64,000 bases of DNA from positions 30,446 to 94,445 of the forward strand of contig JBMOGA010000011.1 in the NCBI GenBank assembly GCA_049318625.1, written 5' to 3'. This stretch comes from JBMOGA01 sp049318625. Lineage in GTDB: Bacteria; Pseudomonadota; Alphaproteobacteria; Rhizobiales; Hyphomicrobiaceae. Numbering within the stretch: position 1 is the first letter of the stretch; the number at the start of each line of letters is the position of its first letter. This document shows, in pieces, positions 1 through 10,237 of the stretch. The translations under genes and the position numbers were made by a program. The notes below the pieces were generated by a model. It searched no databases, was not told the origin of the DNA, and saw nothing but the letters and a program-made list of their open reading frames with translations.

Positions 1-548
1 TCCTTGTCGGCGGCGGCGCGGGCCAGAAGATCCGGAGGGAAAGCCAGCTCGGAGGCACCGTCGCGCTCGGCGTGCAGGCGGACGAGGCGGGCGCGGTGGC
101 CGGTCAGCTCGTTGACGACGATCCCGAGATTGGCGCGCGCCATCGTGTCGTCGAGCCGGACCACGACGTCGCCGGCCTTCACGTACTGGCCTTCGATCAC
201 GGCCAGTTCGCTGACGACGCCGCCGGTCGGATGCTGCACCTTCTTGATGCTGTTCTCGACCGCGATCGTGCCGGGCGCCACGACCGCGCCGTCGATGGTG
301 AAGCCGAAACTCCAGGCACTGACGGTCACGAAGAACGTCGCGATCAGCAATGTCGCCGCCCGGGCATGCGCCTGCAGCGCGAACGCGGCCGAGGTGGGGC
401 GACCCGGCGGCGCGGCGGCAGGGGGAGCACCGGCGGCTTTGGTCCGGTCGGCGAGCGTGCCGGACGCGGCGGGCGTTTCGCTCGGATTCGCGCCGGCATC
501 GACAGCAGCGGCCTCGCGGCGTGAGATCAGTCTGCGGCGGCGGAACAT
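1..548 (-). CDS. HlyD-family type I secretion membrane fusion protein (partial)
   Basis: This is the N-terminal ~182 codons of a periplasmic adaptor that would bridge the type I ABC exporter to an outer-membrane TolC-like channel. A basic, Ala/Pro-rich cytoplasmic leader (residues 1-60) is followed by one membrane span (about 63-84) and then the HlyD biotinyl/lipoyl-like segment containing VQHPTGGVV and VKAGDVVVRLDD (about 104-135). Its ATG overlaps the stop of the upstream ABC gene by one base (TGATG), so the two are translationally coupled. The gene runs off the left edge and its coiled coil and C-terminal barrel are not visible. The secreted substrate is not identifiable here. Confidence 0.85.
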   Translation of the reverse strand, partial: MFRRRRLISRREAAAVDAGANPSETPAASGTLADRTKAAGAPPAAAPPGRPTSAAFALQAHARAATLLIATFFVTVSAWSFGFTIDGAVVAPGTIAVENSIKKVQHPTGGVVSELAVIEGQYVKAGDVVVRLDDTMARANLGIVVNELTGHRARLVRLHAERDGASELAFPPDLLARAAADK

Positions 549-2362
549 CAGGCGGCACCTCCAGCAGCGGCTTCGGGGCTGACGACTTTGAGGGTGCTCG
601 CGTCGGCGCGGCCGGCGACGGCCCGCGATGGCGGCGCCCCGCCGCCCGGTCCCGGCCCGCCGGGTCTCGTGCTCTGCACGGTCTTGGCCAGTACCTCGTC
701 GCGCGGACCGAAGGCGACCGGCTGGCCGTTGCGCAGCACCAGCAGCAGATCGACCGCGGCAATGGCACTCGGCCGGTGCGCGATCACCACCGCGATGCCG
801 CCCCGCGCCCGCACGTTGCGGATTGCGGTGGTGACGGCGGCCTCACCCTCGGCGTCGAGATTGGCATTGGGCTCGTCGAGCACGACCAGGAAGGGATCGC
901 CGTACAGCGCACGGGCGAGCCCGAGGCGCTGGCGCTGGCCGGCCGAAAGGTGCGAGCCGCCTTTGCCGACGGGCGTATCGTAGCCCTTGGGAAACCCCAG
1001 CGCGTGCTCGTGGAAGCACGCCGCCGTGGCCGCCCGGATCACCGCCTCGGTCGAGGCGTCCGGCCTGAACCGCGCGATGTTCTCCGCGATCGTGCCCTCG
1101 AACAGCTGCACGTCCTGCGGCAGGTAGCCGATCGACGGGCCGAGTGCCTCGCTGTTCCATTGCTTGATCGAGGCGCCGTCGAGCAGGATGTCGCCGCGCG
1201 CCGCCGGCCACACCCCGACCAGGGCCCGCGCGATCGTCGACTTGCCGCTGGCCGATGGGCCGATGATGCCGACCGCCTGCCCGGCCTCCGCCTTGAAGCC
1301 GATCCGCTGAACGATCGGGGCATTGGCGCCCGGCGCCACCACGGCGAGTTCCTGCACCTCGAGCGTCTTCTTCGGCGCCGGCAGGGCGAAGCGCTCCTCC
1401 TCGGCCGGGAAGAAGCCGAACAGGCGGTTCAGCCGGTCATAGCCCTGCCGTGCGGCCGCATAGGCCTTCCAGCTCGCGATCGCCAGGTCGACGGGCGCGA
1501 CGACCTTCGAGCCGAGGATCGTCGCGGCGATGATGGTGCCGGCCGAGATCTCGTTCTTGATGGCGAGGTAGGCGGCCACCCCGAGCAGCAGCGACTGCAG
1601 GATCATGCGGAACGTTTTCGCCGCCGCGCTCAGGCTGCCGACCATGAAGTTGGCCTGCCGCTGCAACGCGAGCGAGCGTCCATTGACCTCCTGCCAGCGT
1701 TGCGAGACGGCGCCGAGCATCCCCATCGCCTGCAGAACTTCGGCGCCGCGCTGGGCGCTCTCCGCCTGATGGTTGCGCTGCGATATGGCCTCGACGGCGT
1801 CCTTCATGGGTTTGGCGCCGCGGATCTCGCTGACCGCGGTGAACCCGACCAGCACCACCGCGCCGCCCAGCGCCACCAGCCCGATGATCGGGTGGAAGAC
1901 GAAACACAGCGCGAGGTAGACCGGCGCCCACGGCATGTCGAACAGCGCGACCGGGCCTTGCGACGACATGAAGGTGCGCATGGCGTCGAGATCCCGCAGC
2001 GGCTGCAGGTTCTCCACCGCGCCCTGAGGGTTGCGCAGCGGCATCGTGACGACGATGCGGTGGATGCGGGCGCCGAGTTCCTCGTCGAGCCGCTCGCCGA
2101 CCAGCGCCAGCATGCGCGAACGGATGTAGTCGAGCCCGCCCTGGAACGCGTAAGCGACGAGCGCCAGCAGCGACAGCACGAGCAGGGTCGGAATACTGTG
2201 GCTGTTGAGCACCCGGTCGTAGACCTGCAGCATGAACAGCGAACCGGTCAGCGTCAGGATGTTCACGATGCCACTGGTGATGGCAATGCTGACGAACGCA
2301 CTCCGGCAGGTCGAAAGAATCTCCAGGATCGGAGATGCGACCGACGCTCTTCCACTCGACAT
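548..2362 (-). CDS. Type I secretion system permease/ATPase (PrtD/HlyB-like)
   Basis: This 604-residue half-transporter fuses an ABC membrane domain (hydrophobic segments in residues ~15-310) to a nucleotide-binding domain and would energise export of an RTX-type or protease/lipase-type substrate across both membranes. Walker A is GPSASGKS near residue 367, the ABC signature LSAGQRQRLGLARAL near 471, Walker B VVLDEP near 491, and the H-loop is AHR. There is no N-terminal C39 peptidase domain, which fits the PrtD/AprD group. I chose the ATG at 2362 because AGAGG lies 7 bases upstream; an in-frame start at 2413 lacks such a site. The C-terminal ~40 residues are Gly/Pro-rich and probably disordered. 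It pairs with the HlyD gene that follows. Confidence 0.9.
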   Translation of the reverse strand: MSSGRASVASPILEILSTCRSAFVSIAITSGIVNILTLTGSLFMLQVYDRVLNSHSIPTLLVLSLLALVAYAFQGGLDYIRSRMLALVGERLDEELGARIHRIVVTMPLRNPQGAVENLQPLRDLDAMRTFMSSQGPVALFDMPWAPVYLALCFVFHPIIGLVALGGAVVLVGFTAVSEIRGAKPMKDAVEAISQRNHQAESAQRGAEVLQAMGMLGAVSQRWQEVNGRSLALQRQANFMVGSLSAAAKTFRMILQSLLLGVAAYLAIKNEISAGTIIAATILGSKVVAPVDLAIASWKAYAAARQGYDRLNRLFGFFPAEEERFALPAPKKTLEVQELAVVAPGANAPIVQRIGFKAEAGQAVGIIGPSASGKSTIARALVGVWPAARGDILLDGASIKQWNSEALGPSIGYLPQDVQLFEGTIAENIARFRPDASTEAVIRAATAACFHEHALGFPKGYDTPVGKGGSHLSAGQRQRLGLARALYGDPFLVVLDEPNANLDAEGEAAVTTAIRNVRARGGIAVVIAHRPSAIAAVDLLLVLRNGQPVAFGPRDEVLAKTVQSTRPGGPGPGGGAPPSRAVAGRADASTLKVVSPEAAAGGAA

Positions 2363-2607
2363 GCCACAACCTCTGACGACCCGGAACGCCCAGACTCGAC
2401 GTTCCCCACCCAACGTATCGTTAAAGCGTACTCATTACAAAGATGTTGCGTATTCGCCATTAATAGTGGAACGCCCGCCGCCGGCCGCTGCGGGCGCCGC
2501 CCGGCCCGCCGGGTCGCGCCGCCGTCGCGCCCTGTCCAAGCCCCCGGCGGTCGCTATAATGCCGGCGTCGAGCCGGGCGGAACCGGGCTGAGGCAGCGGA
2601 GGAAACA
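2363..2607. promoter_or_regulatory. Divergent intergenic region, AT-rich island
   Basis: This non-coding stretch separates the minus-strand secretion operon from the plus-strand SDR gene. Around 2410-2470 the base composition is clearly more AT-rich than the surroundings. A loose minus-strand match to a promoter (TTAATG, 18-base spacer, TGTAAT at 2434-2463) can be drawn, but it is weak. The rest (2470-2600) is GC-rich, with nothing recognisable except the SDR ribosome binding site GGAGGAAAC. Confidence 0.25.
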
Positions 2608-3384
2608 ATGGATCTCGGGATTACCGGACTGCGCGTTCTCGTCACCGCCGGCGCCGGCGGCATCGGCCTCGAGGTGGTCAAGGCGTTCCGGCGCGAGGGC
2701 GCCCGCGTCCACATCTGCGACATCGACGAGGCGGCGCTGAAGGCGCTGGCGAAAAGCCACCCCGAGGTCACGTCGTCCCGGTGTGACGTCGCCAATCGGG
2801 AACAGGTGTCTCAACTATTCAAGGAAGCCCTGGCGAAGCTCGGCGGCCTCGACTGCCTGGTCAACAACGCCGGCATCGCCGGCCCGACCGGCCCGGTCGA
2901 CGAGATCAACCCCGAGGACTGGGACCGCTGCGTCGACATCTGTCTGACCGGGCAGTTCAACTGCGCCCGCCTCGCGGTGCCCCATCTCAAGGCCAGCGCC
3001 AACCCGTCGATGATCAACCTCGCGTCGGCGGCCGGCAAGTTTGGCTTCCCCAACCGCTCGCCCTACGCGGCCGCCAAGTGGGGCGTGGTCGGCTTCACCA
3101 AGACGCTGTCGCGCGAGCTCGGCGACTACGGCATCCGCGTCAACGCCATCCTGCCGGGCGTCGTCGAGGGCGACCGCATCCGCCGCGTGTTCGAGGCGAA
3201 GGCGCAGATTGCCGGCAAGTCGGCGGCCGAGATCCGCGACGCGGCGCTGGCCCACGCCTCCATCAAGGAGATGATCCTGCCCGAGCAGCTCGCCGACATG
3301 ATGGTGTTCCTGGCGAGCCCCCGCGCCCGCACCATCTCCGGCCAGGCCGTCTCGGTCGACGGCGACACCCAGACACTGGTCTGA
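2608..3384 (+). CDS. SDR family NAD(P)-dependent oxidoreductase
   Basis: This 258-residue classical short-chain dehydrogenase/reductase should interconvert a hydroxyl and a carbonyl using NAD(P). The Rossmann glycine motif is TAGAGGIG at residues 13-20, the NNAG motif is present, and the catalytic triad is Ser140 (in NLASAAG), Tyr153 and Lys157 (in YAAAK). The C-terminus has the usual ISGQAVSVDGD segment. GGAGGAAAC directly precedes the ATG. The convergent neighbour is a 2-keto-4-pentenoate-hydratase-type gene, which hints at hydroxy- or keto-acid catabolism, but the substrate cannot be read from the sequence. Confidence 0.9.
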   Translation: MDLGITGLRVLVTAGAGGIGLEVVKAFRREGARVHICDIDEAALKALAKSHPEVTSSRCDVANREQVSQLFKEALAKLGGLDCLVNNAGIAGPTGPVDEINPEDWDRCVDICLTGQFNCARLAVPHLKASANPSMINLASAAGKFGFPNRSPYAAAKWGVVGFTKTLSRELGDYGIRVNAILPGVVEGDRIRRVFEAKAQIAGKSAAEIRDAALAHASIKEMILPEQLADMMVFLASPRARTISGQAVSVDGDTQTLV

Positions 3385-3395
3385 GTCATCCCGCC

Positions 3396-4175
3396 TCAGG
3401 CGACGGTGAGCGCCACCTCGCCGAGGCCGCCGAGCGTGAACGACAGCCGGTCGCCGGCCTTCACCGGGATCGTCGGGATCACGCTGCCGGTGATGATCAC
3501 CTGACCGGCCTTGAGCGGCCGGCCGCGGCCGGCGGCGAGGTTGGCGAGCCACGCGAGCGCGCCGAGCGGATCGTCGGTCCGCCCGCTCTTCTCGTCGCCG
3601 CCGTTGACCGTGAGCCGTCCCTCGAGGCCGTCGAGCGGCGCGTTCGGCGCCACCGTCACCGGCCGTCCGAGCACGATGCCGGCGTTCCAGGCGTTGTCGG
3701 CGATCAACGAGAGCGCCTTGGTCTCGCGGTAGACGGCGTGACGGTCCTCGATCAGCTCGAACGCGGGCATGACCGTCGAGACGGCGTTGCGCACGCTCTC
3801 CCGCGTCCACGGCTCGGCGCGCGCCGCCAGATCGATGACGAGGCGCACCGCCAGTTCGCACTCGATCATCACGTTGACGTAGTCGGCGCGCGCGATGGTC
3901 GCCGGCGAGGTGTGGATGCGCCGCTCGAAGATCGCGCCGCCGCACGGATGGTCGATCCCCATCAGCGCCTGCATCACCTTGGTCGTGGTCGCGATCTTGG
4001 CGCCGGCGATCCGGCCGTACCGGCCGCTCCAGATTTCCTGCAAGGCGTCCTGCACGGCGTAGGCCTGGTCGAGCGAGCCCGGCGCCAGCTCCGGCGGCAG
4101 GTTGGTGTAGACGGCGCGCGCCGCGTGCTGCTCGGCCACCCAGCGGGCGGCGGCCTCGGCGTCGAATGTCGCCAT
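3396..4175 (-). CDS. 2-keto-4-pentenoate hydratase / oxalocrotonate decarboxylase family protein
   Basis: This 259-residue protein belongs to the fumarylacetoacetate-hydrolase superfamily branch that includes MhpD, HpaH and 4-oxalocrotonate decarboxylase, which hydrate or decarboxylate 2-keto-enoic acids in meta-cleavage pathways. The metal-binding acidic cluster (IECELAVRLVID) and the G-VIPTIPVKAGDRLSF C-terminal strand are recognisable, and the length is normal. The ATG at 4175 is preceded by AAGGGGG; an upstream in-frame start at 4268 would add 31 residues unlike the family. No ring-cleavage dioxygenase or aldolase is nearby, so the physiological pathway is unknown. Confidence 0.82.
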   Translation of the reverse strand: MATFDAEAAARWVAEQHAARAVYTNLPPELAPGSLDQAYAVQDALQEIWSGRYGRIAGAKIATTTKVMQALMGIDHPCGGAIFERRIHTSPATIARADYVNVMIECELAVRLVIDLAARAEPWTRESVRNAVSTVMPAFELIEDRHAVYRETKALSLIADNAWNAGIVLGRPVTVAPNAPLDGLEGRLTVNGGDEKSGRTDDPLGALAWLANLAAGRGRPLKAGQVIITGSVIPTIPVKAGDRLSFTLGGLGEVALTVA

Positions 4176-4323
4176 GTCGGAAGACCCCCTTGTTCTTATG
4201 TCAGGACGGCCGCCCCGGCAGCAGCGCCTTCCGGCGCTGAGCCACGATTCTCCTTCCCCCCAGCCCATTCAACACGGCCACGCGGGGCAAGGGCAAGCGC
4301 CGCCTGCATCCGCCGCGGCCGAT

Positions 4324-5931
<1,608 letters not shown>

Positions 5932-5942
5932 GGGGCTCGCGC

Positions 5943-6356
5943 TCAGCCGCCGACCGGCCGCGTCGGCGGCTCGACCGGACCGCCCGCGTTGCGCCAGGCG
6001 CCGAAGCCGCCGACGATGTGCGCGACCGGCTTCAGCCCCATGTCCTGCACGGTCTTGGTCGCGAGCGCGGAGCGCATCCCGCCGGCGCAGAACAGAACGA
6101 ACTCCTTGTCCTCGCCGAACACCGGCTTGAAATACGGGCTGTCCGGATCGACCCAGAATTCCAGCATGCCGCGTGGGCAGTGGAAGGCGCCGGGAATGCG
6201 GCCTTCGCGGTCGAGTTCGCGCGGGTCGCGCAGATCCACCAGCACGACGTTGGGGTCCTTGGCGCGCGCCATCGCCTCCTCGGCCGAATACTCCTTGATC
6301 TGGCTCTTCGCCGCCGCGACCATCGACTTGACGCCCAGCGTGATCTTTCCGGTCAT
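5943..6356 (-). CDS. Rhodanese-like domain protein
   Basis: This 137-residue single-domain rhodanese homologue could carry persulfide sulfur or act as a sulfurtransferase in the cytoplasm. The N-terminal ~20 residues are a helical lead-in, followed by LVDLRDPRELDREGRIPGA (the CH2A-like region) and the active-site loop FCAGGMRSA with Cys90. The length suits a one-domain protein of the GlpE/PspE class. I placed the start at 6356 (MTGKITLG) because upstream in-frame sequence is Pro-rich and unlike the family. It lies immediately upstream of the carboxylase beta gene in the same direction. Confidence 0.85.
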   Translation of the reverse strand: MTGKITLGVKSMVAAAKSQIKEYSAEEAMARAKDPNVVLVDLRDPRELDREGRIPGAFHCPRGMLEFWVDPDSPYFKPVFGEDKEFVLFCAGGMRSALATKTVQDMGLKPVAHIVGGFGAWRNAGGPVEPPTRPVGG

Positions 6357-6580
6357 GATGCGCTCTGTGCTCGCTATCGGTCCTGACTGCCGGCTCGGCG
6401 GGGGGTCTGCAGGCGGGTGTATCGGCTGCGCGGACCTTCCCGAAGGCTCCCGCACGATTTATAGGCGAGCCGGCGGGCAATGGCGACCCGGCTTGTCGGG
6501 CAGCTCGTCCGGTGCCGGGCGGCGCCCGCAAAAATGTCCGTTTTGCCCGATCCGGTGGTGGGGTGAGCGAGGGAGACGCG

Positions 6581-7030
6581 ATGCGCACGCCGACAACCCT
6601 GATCGTCCTGGCGCTGCTGGCCGGTGGTTGCGCCCAGGCGTTGCCGGGCGGCACGCCGACGGCCCGCAAGGTGGTCCCCGACACCTCGGGCGCCTACGAA
6701 GGCGGCGCCTACAAGCTATCGGCGGACGAGTTGACCCTCGATTGCAAGAAACTCGCGGGCCGCATGCAGGTTCGGATCCTCCAGATCCGCGACGCCGACA
6801 CCCGCAAGCCGACCACGGGTCTGAGCCAGGGGCTGCAATCCGCCGTCACGCCGGTTTTTGGTGGCGCGACCTACGGCGCCAGTTCCCAAGGCGACTTGGC
6901 GCGTGACCGCGCCATGCTCGACGCCTACAACGCGCAGCTGAAGGCGAAAGGGTGCGGCACCTTCGATCTCGACGCCGAACTCGCCTCTCGTGACGTCACG
7001 CACACGCCGCGGCCGCAGCCCAAGCGCTGA
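6581..7030 (+). CDS. Small putative lipoprotein of unknown function
   Basis: I do not recognise a family for this 149-residue protein. It begins with a short signal sequence ending LLAGGC, a plausible although not ideal lipobox, so the mature protein would be an envelope lipoprotein starting at the Cys. The mature part is hydrophilic, contains two further Cys residues (in LDCKKLAG and KGCGTFD) that could form a disulfide, and ends in a basic Pro-rich tail. GGGAG precedes the ATG at 6581. It is divergent from the rhodanese operon and convergent with the Lrp gene. Confidence 0.7.
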   Translation: MRTPTTLIVLALLAGGCAQALPGGTPTARKVVPDTSGAYEGGAYKLSADELTLDCKKLAGRMQVRILQIRDADTRKPTTGLSQGLQSAVTPVFGGATYGASSQGDLARDRAMLDAYNAQLKAKGCGTFDLDAELASRDVTHTPRPQPKR

Positions 7031-7038
7031 GGCGTCCC

Positions 7039-7524
7039 TCACGCCCCCTCGCGCACGGCCTGCCGGGCGAAGTCGAGCGGCATCGCGGTCGTATACTTGA
7101 TCTGCTCCATCGCGAACGCTGAGGACACATTGGTGAGTTCGATCTTCGAGATCAGCTTCTTGTAGAAGGTGTCGTAGGCCTCGATGCTCGGCACCACGAC
7201 CCGCAGCAGATAATCGACCGCGCCGCTCATCCGGTAGAACTCGACGACCTCGGGAAAATCGACGATCGCCGCGTGGAACCGCTCCAGCCAGCCGATCGAG
7301 TGCTGATTGGTGCTGATGGAAACGAACACGGTCACTCCAGCGTGAACCTTGCGGGCGTCGAGAATGGCGACGCGGCGCTGGATGACCCCAGACTCTTCAA
7401 GCCGCTGAATGCGCCGCCAGCACGGCGTGGTCGACAGCCCGACCGCCTTACCGATCTCGGCGACCGGCTTGGTCGCGTCGTCTTGCAGGATCCGCAAGAT
7501 CTTGATGTCCATCTCGTCCAGCAT
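7039..7524 (-). CDS. Lrp/AsnC family transcriptional regulator
   Basis: This 161-residue regulator has an N-terminal winged helix-turn-helix (MLDEMDIKILRILQDDA, then LSTTPCWRRIQRLEESGVI) and a C-terminal RAM/AsnC ligand-binding and oligomerisation domain (GAVDYLLRVVVPSIEAYDTF). Such proteins sense amino acids or related small molecules. The ATG at 7524 begins exactly where most family members begin; a GTG at 7536 would add four residues. The gene faces the DUF442 gene across a short AT-rich region, so it may autoregulate and may control that neighbour. Confidence 0.9.
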   Translation of the reverse strand: MLDEMDIKILRILQDDATKPVAEIGKAVGLSTTPCWRRIQRLEESGVIQRRVAILDARKVHAGVTVFVSISTNQHSIGWLERFHAAIVDFPEVVEFYRMSGAVDYLLRVVVPSIEAYDTFYKKLISKIELTNVSSAFAMEQIKYTTAMPLDFARQAVREGA

Positions 7525-7689
7525 CGAAGGGCCCACTTCTTGCCAATAATAGAAATCATATTGCTGCGAACCCTATCCGAACCCCGCAATCATAGCAAAT
7601 AATTCTATGGTGGGGTGATTTTTCCCCTTGCCCAACCGGCGCCAGAGCGGATATGAGCCCGCCCAGTTCATCCGATCCGCGAGGGTACC
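7525..7689. promoter_or_regulatory. AT-rich divergent regulatory region of the Lrp gene
   Basis: The 165 bases between the divergent Lrp and DUF442 genes include a strongly AT-rich block (about 7540-7610) with ATAG...CTAT-like inverted arms around 7588-7604. Lrp-family proteins typically bind degenerate AT-rich inverted repeats next to their own genes, so this block is a reasonable operator/promoter candidate. No clear -35/-10 pair stands out. Confidence 0.3.
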
Positions 7690-8157
7690 GTGCCAGCCGT
7701 CCGTCCCATCACGCCCTCGTTCGCCGTCGCCGGCGAACTCACCGCCGCCGATATCGCCGATCTGGCTCGCCTGGGTTTTCGCGGCCTCATCTCGAACCGG
7801 CCCGACGGCGAAGAGCGCGGCCAGCTGACGGCCGCTGAGACCGCGGACCTCGCCGCGGCTGCGGGTCTCGCCTTCCGCCATGTCCCGGCCTCCAAGCACG
7901 ATCTCTTCTCCGCAGGGACCGTCGCCGCCATGCAGGCGGCCGTGGCCGACCTCGAGGGTCCGGTGTTGGCCCACTGCAAATCCGGCCTGCGCTCGGCCGT
8001 ACTGTGGGCGATCGTCGCCGCCGGTGAGCAGCCGATCGGGGAGGTCGTGGCGACCGTGCGCGCCGCCGGGTTCGACATCTCGGGTCTCGCCGACGATATC
8101 GTCGACGCAGGCAGTGCGACGCTGGCTGCGGCCGGCACGACGGGCCGGGCGGTCTAG
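7690..8157 (+). CDS. TIGR01244/DUF442 family phosphatase- or sulfurtransferase-like protein
   Basis: This 155-residue protein matches the DUF442 (Blh N-terminal domain) fold, related to dual-specificity phosphatases and rhodaneses. The signature loop HCKSGLRSA contains the candidate nucleophile Cys96, and the N-terminal FAVAGELTAADIADL and SNRPDGEE segments are characteristic. In other proteobacteria this domain is linked to sulfide or persulfide handling. The start is a GTG at 7690 with GAGGG just upstream. Its stop codon overlaps the stop of the convergent uracil-DNA glycosylase gene (CTAG shared). Confidence 0.82.
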   Translation: MPAVRPITPSFAVAGELTAADIADLARLGFRGLISNRPDGEERGQLTAAETADLAAAAGLAFRHVPASKHDLFSAGTVAAMQAAVADLEGPVLAHCKSGLRSAVLWAIVAAGEQPIGEVVATVRAAGFDISGLADDIVDAGSATLAAAGTTGRAV

Positions 8158-8792
8158 CCAAGCGCGAGACAGGCCCGCACCGCCGCCCGGAGCGCCGGCA
8201 CCACATCGGCGTCGAACCAGGGGTTTCGTTTGAGCCAGCCGTTGTTGCGCCACGACGGGTGCGGCAGCGCCATCAGCCGCGGACGCGCGGCATCGGCGGT
8301 CGCGGTGCAGGTCTCGCGCACCACGGCGTCGAGCGGCCGGCCCTTGAACATCGGGGCGTGCCAGTCCTGGGCATAGCGTCCGATCAGCAGGATCAGCGTC
8401 AGGCGTGGCAAGGCCGCGAAGATATCCGCCCGCCAGCGTGGCGCGCATTCGCGGCGCGGCGGCAGATCGCTGCCCGCGGCACTGAGACCGGGGAAGCAGA
8501 ATCCCATGGGCACGATGGCGATACGGCCCTCGTCGTAGAACGCCGCCTCCGTCACGCCCATCCACTCGCGCAGCCGCACGCCCGAAGGATCGCTGAACGG
8601 CAGCCCGGAGGCATGCACCCGTGTCCCCGGCGCCTGTCCGCAGATCGCGAGCGTCGCGCTGGCGCGGCCACGCACCACCGGCCGCGGCAGGTGCGGCAGC
8701 GGCTGACCACGGGGCGCCTCGATGCAGAGCCGGCACGCCCGAACCTCGGCCAGCAGCGCCGCGAGGCGGGCCTCCGCCGCCGGGTCAGACAT
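8154..8792 (-). CDS. Uracil-DNA glycosylase family protein
   Basis: This 212-residue protein belongs to the uracil-DNA glycosylase superfamily and probably removes deaminated bases from DNA. It has an N-terminal CRLC motif, as in iron-sulfur containing family 4/5 enzymes, the active-site-like GQAPGTRVHASGLPFSDPSG and the C-terminal PHPSWRNNGWLKRNPWF, corresponding to the helix-loop that enters the DNA groove. I did not verify a complete four-Cys cluster. The ATG at 8792 lies inside the end of the metallo-hydrolase gene (8-base overlap), so expression is coupled to it. Confidence 0.8.
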   Translation of the reverse strand: MSDPAAEARLAALLAEVRACRLCIEAPRGQPLPHLPRPVVRGRASATLAICGQAPGTRVHASGLPFSDPSGVRLREWMGVTEAAFYDEGRIAIVPMGFCFPGLSAAGSDLPPRRECAPRWRADIFAALPRLTLILLIGRYAQDWHAPMFKGRPLDAVVRETCTATADAARPRLMALPHPSWRNNGWLKRNPWFDADVVPALRAAVRACLALG

Positions 8793-9528
8793 CGAGGACC
8801 AGGCCATCCTCCGCCAGCGTGATCCGCGGATCACTGACGAGGTCGCGGGCCGCCAGCATCGCCGTGTTCATGTGCGTCAGCAGGATGCGGCGCGCGGTCA
8901 GCAGTTCGAGCTTTTCAGAGAGCGTCCGCCAGTTGATGTGGTAGCGCACGGCGCGGTCGGGCTCGTAGCATTCGACGATGAAGAGGTCGGCGCCGCGGGC
9001 GCAGGCGGTGAGTGCATCGACCCATTCGGTATCGCCCGAGAATGCCAGCACGCGACCGTCGCGCTCGATCCGCAGCGCATGCGACGGCGCCCCGGACGGG
9101 TGGCTGACCTCGAAAGCGGTGACACGGCTGGCCCCGAGGGTGAGTGGTTCTCCGGCAGCGATCTCGCGGAACGCCAGAGGATGGCGGCGTGCCGTCGTTG
9201 TCGAGCCCGGAAAAAGCGCCTCCGACGCCGCGACCACCCGGGCTTCGATGCCGGGCGGTCCGACGATGTCCAGCGGCACCGTCCGCCGCGCCACGTGCTG
9301 CGCATGCAGTAGAAAAAAGACGAGCCCGGCGAAATGGTCACCGTGCAGATGGCTTATCAGCACGGTGTCGATCGCGTTGGGATCGAGCCCCAGCCGGTTG
9401 AGGCCGATCATCGAGGACGCGCCGCAGTCGATCAGGAACGTGCCGGCGCCATCGCTGACGTGAAAGCAGGTGTTGAGGCGGCCGCCCGAGCCGAATGCAT
9501 CCCCGCAGCCGACGAGTGTGAGCTTCAT
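8785..9528 (-). CDS. MBL-fold metallo-hydrolase (RNase Z-like)
   Basis: This 247-residue protein of the metallo-beta-lactamase fold is closest in appearance to the RNase Z/ElaC-like group. The zinc motif HLHGDHFAG starts at His60; other likely ligands are in FSGDTEW (Asp) and LTHMNT (His). It begins MKLTLVGCGDAFGSGGR, the usual first strand of the RNase Z branch. The substrate is unknown; many such proteins act on nucleic acids or cyclic phosphodiesters. It overlaps the following glycosylase gene by eight bases, which suggests a shared role or at least shared translation. Confidence 0.85.
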   Translation of the reverse strand: MKLTLVGCGDAFGSGGRLNTCFHVSDGAGTFLIDCGASSMIGLNRLGLDPNAIDTVLISHLHGDHFAGLVFFLLHAQHVARRTVPLDIVGPPGIEARVVAASEALFPGSTTTARRHPLAFREIAAGEPLTLGASRVTAFEVSHPSGAPSHALRIERDGRVLAFSGDTEWVDALTACARGADLFIVECYEPDRAVRYHINWRTLSEKLELLTARRILLTHMNTAMLAARDLVSDPRITLAEDGLVLDV

Positions 9529-9625
9529 GTGATCGCGACCCCATTCCAGCCCGATGGGCGGGCCAGAAAACGCTGAGCACCGTTCTGGATCCGGCGCTGT
9601 TCCCCGAGGAACGGCGCCCGTGACA

Positions 9626-10237
9626 TCAAGCCGTGGCGCTGGGCCGCGCCGAGACCGCGGCGTGCCAGCGATCGAGATTGGCCAGACCGGCCGGCCGCTC
9701 GATCTTCGCCGGCTTCAGGAAGTCGACCGCCACCAGCGCCGTGATGTCCGCGACCGTGTAGCTGTCGCCGGCGACGAACGCCCGGCCCGCCAGTTCGGCG
9801 TCGAGCATCGCCAGCTGCTCGAGCGCCCGGGCCCGGCTCGCCTCTGCCCAGGCGGCGATCTGCGGCTGCTCCAGCGGCGCCATGGCGGGGTGGGTGTGCC
9901 GAAATGTCTGCGCAACCCGAAAGAGCAGCCCATGCTCGATGCGCCGGTTCCACATTTCGACGATCGCCCGCTCCTTCGCCGTGCGGCCGAACAGTGCCGG
10001 CTCGGGCTGGGTCTCTTCGAAATAGCGGCAGATTGCGATGCTTTCCGAGATGGCGGTGCCGTCGTCGAGGATCAGCACCGGCACCTGCTGCAACGGATTG
10101 AGCTTGGTGAAGGTGGCGGCGCGGTGCTCCATCTTCATCATGTCGATCTGCTCGAACGGCACCGTGATGCCCTTCTCGGCGAGAAAAATGCGCACGCGGC
10201 GCGGATTCGGCGCCCGCGACTGCTCGATGATCTTCAC
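9626..10237 (-). CDS. Glutathione S-transferase family protein
   Basis: This 203-residue cytosolic GST has an N-terminal thioredoxin-like domain (KIIEQSRAPNPRRVRIFLAEKG, then QQVPVLILDDGTAISESIAICRY with the glutathione gamma-glutamyl site ES) and an all-helical C-terminal domain containing the N-capping box region AGDSYTVADITAL. The start is a GTG; two adjacent GTG codons (10240, 10237) follow AGGGAG, and I chose the second because it gives a standard N-terminus. The acceptor substrate is unknown. It stands alone between the metallo-hydrolase and kinase genes. Confidence 0.88.
   Translation of the reverse strand: MKIIEQSRAPNPRRVRIFLAEKGITVPFEQIDMMKMEHRAATFTKLNPLQQVPVLILDDGTAISESIAICRYFEETQPEPALFGRTAKERAIVEMWNRRIEHGLLFRVAQTFRHTHPAMAPLEQPQIAAWAEASRARALEQLAMLDAELAGRAFVAGDSYTVADITALVAVDFLKPAKIERPAGLANLDRWHAAVSARPSATA

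Noticed and set aside
350..2740. A 796-codon open frame on the plus strand opposite the secretion genes
   Set aside because: Its product is Arg/His/Gln-rich nonsense typical of antisense frames in GC-rich DNA, and the opposite strand encodes a complete ABC exporter with all motifs.
2608..4175. A meta-cleavage aromatic degradation operon
   Set aside because: Only a hydratase-family gene and an SDR are present, in convergent orientation, and no dioxygenase, hydrolase or aldolase partner is nearby.
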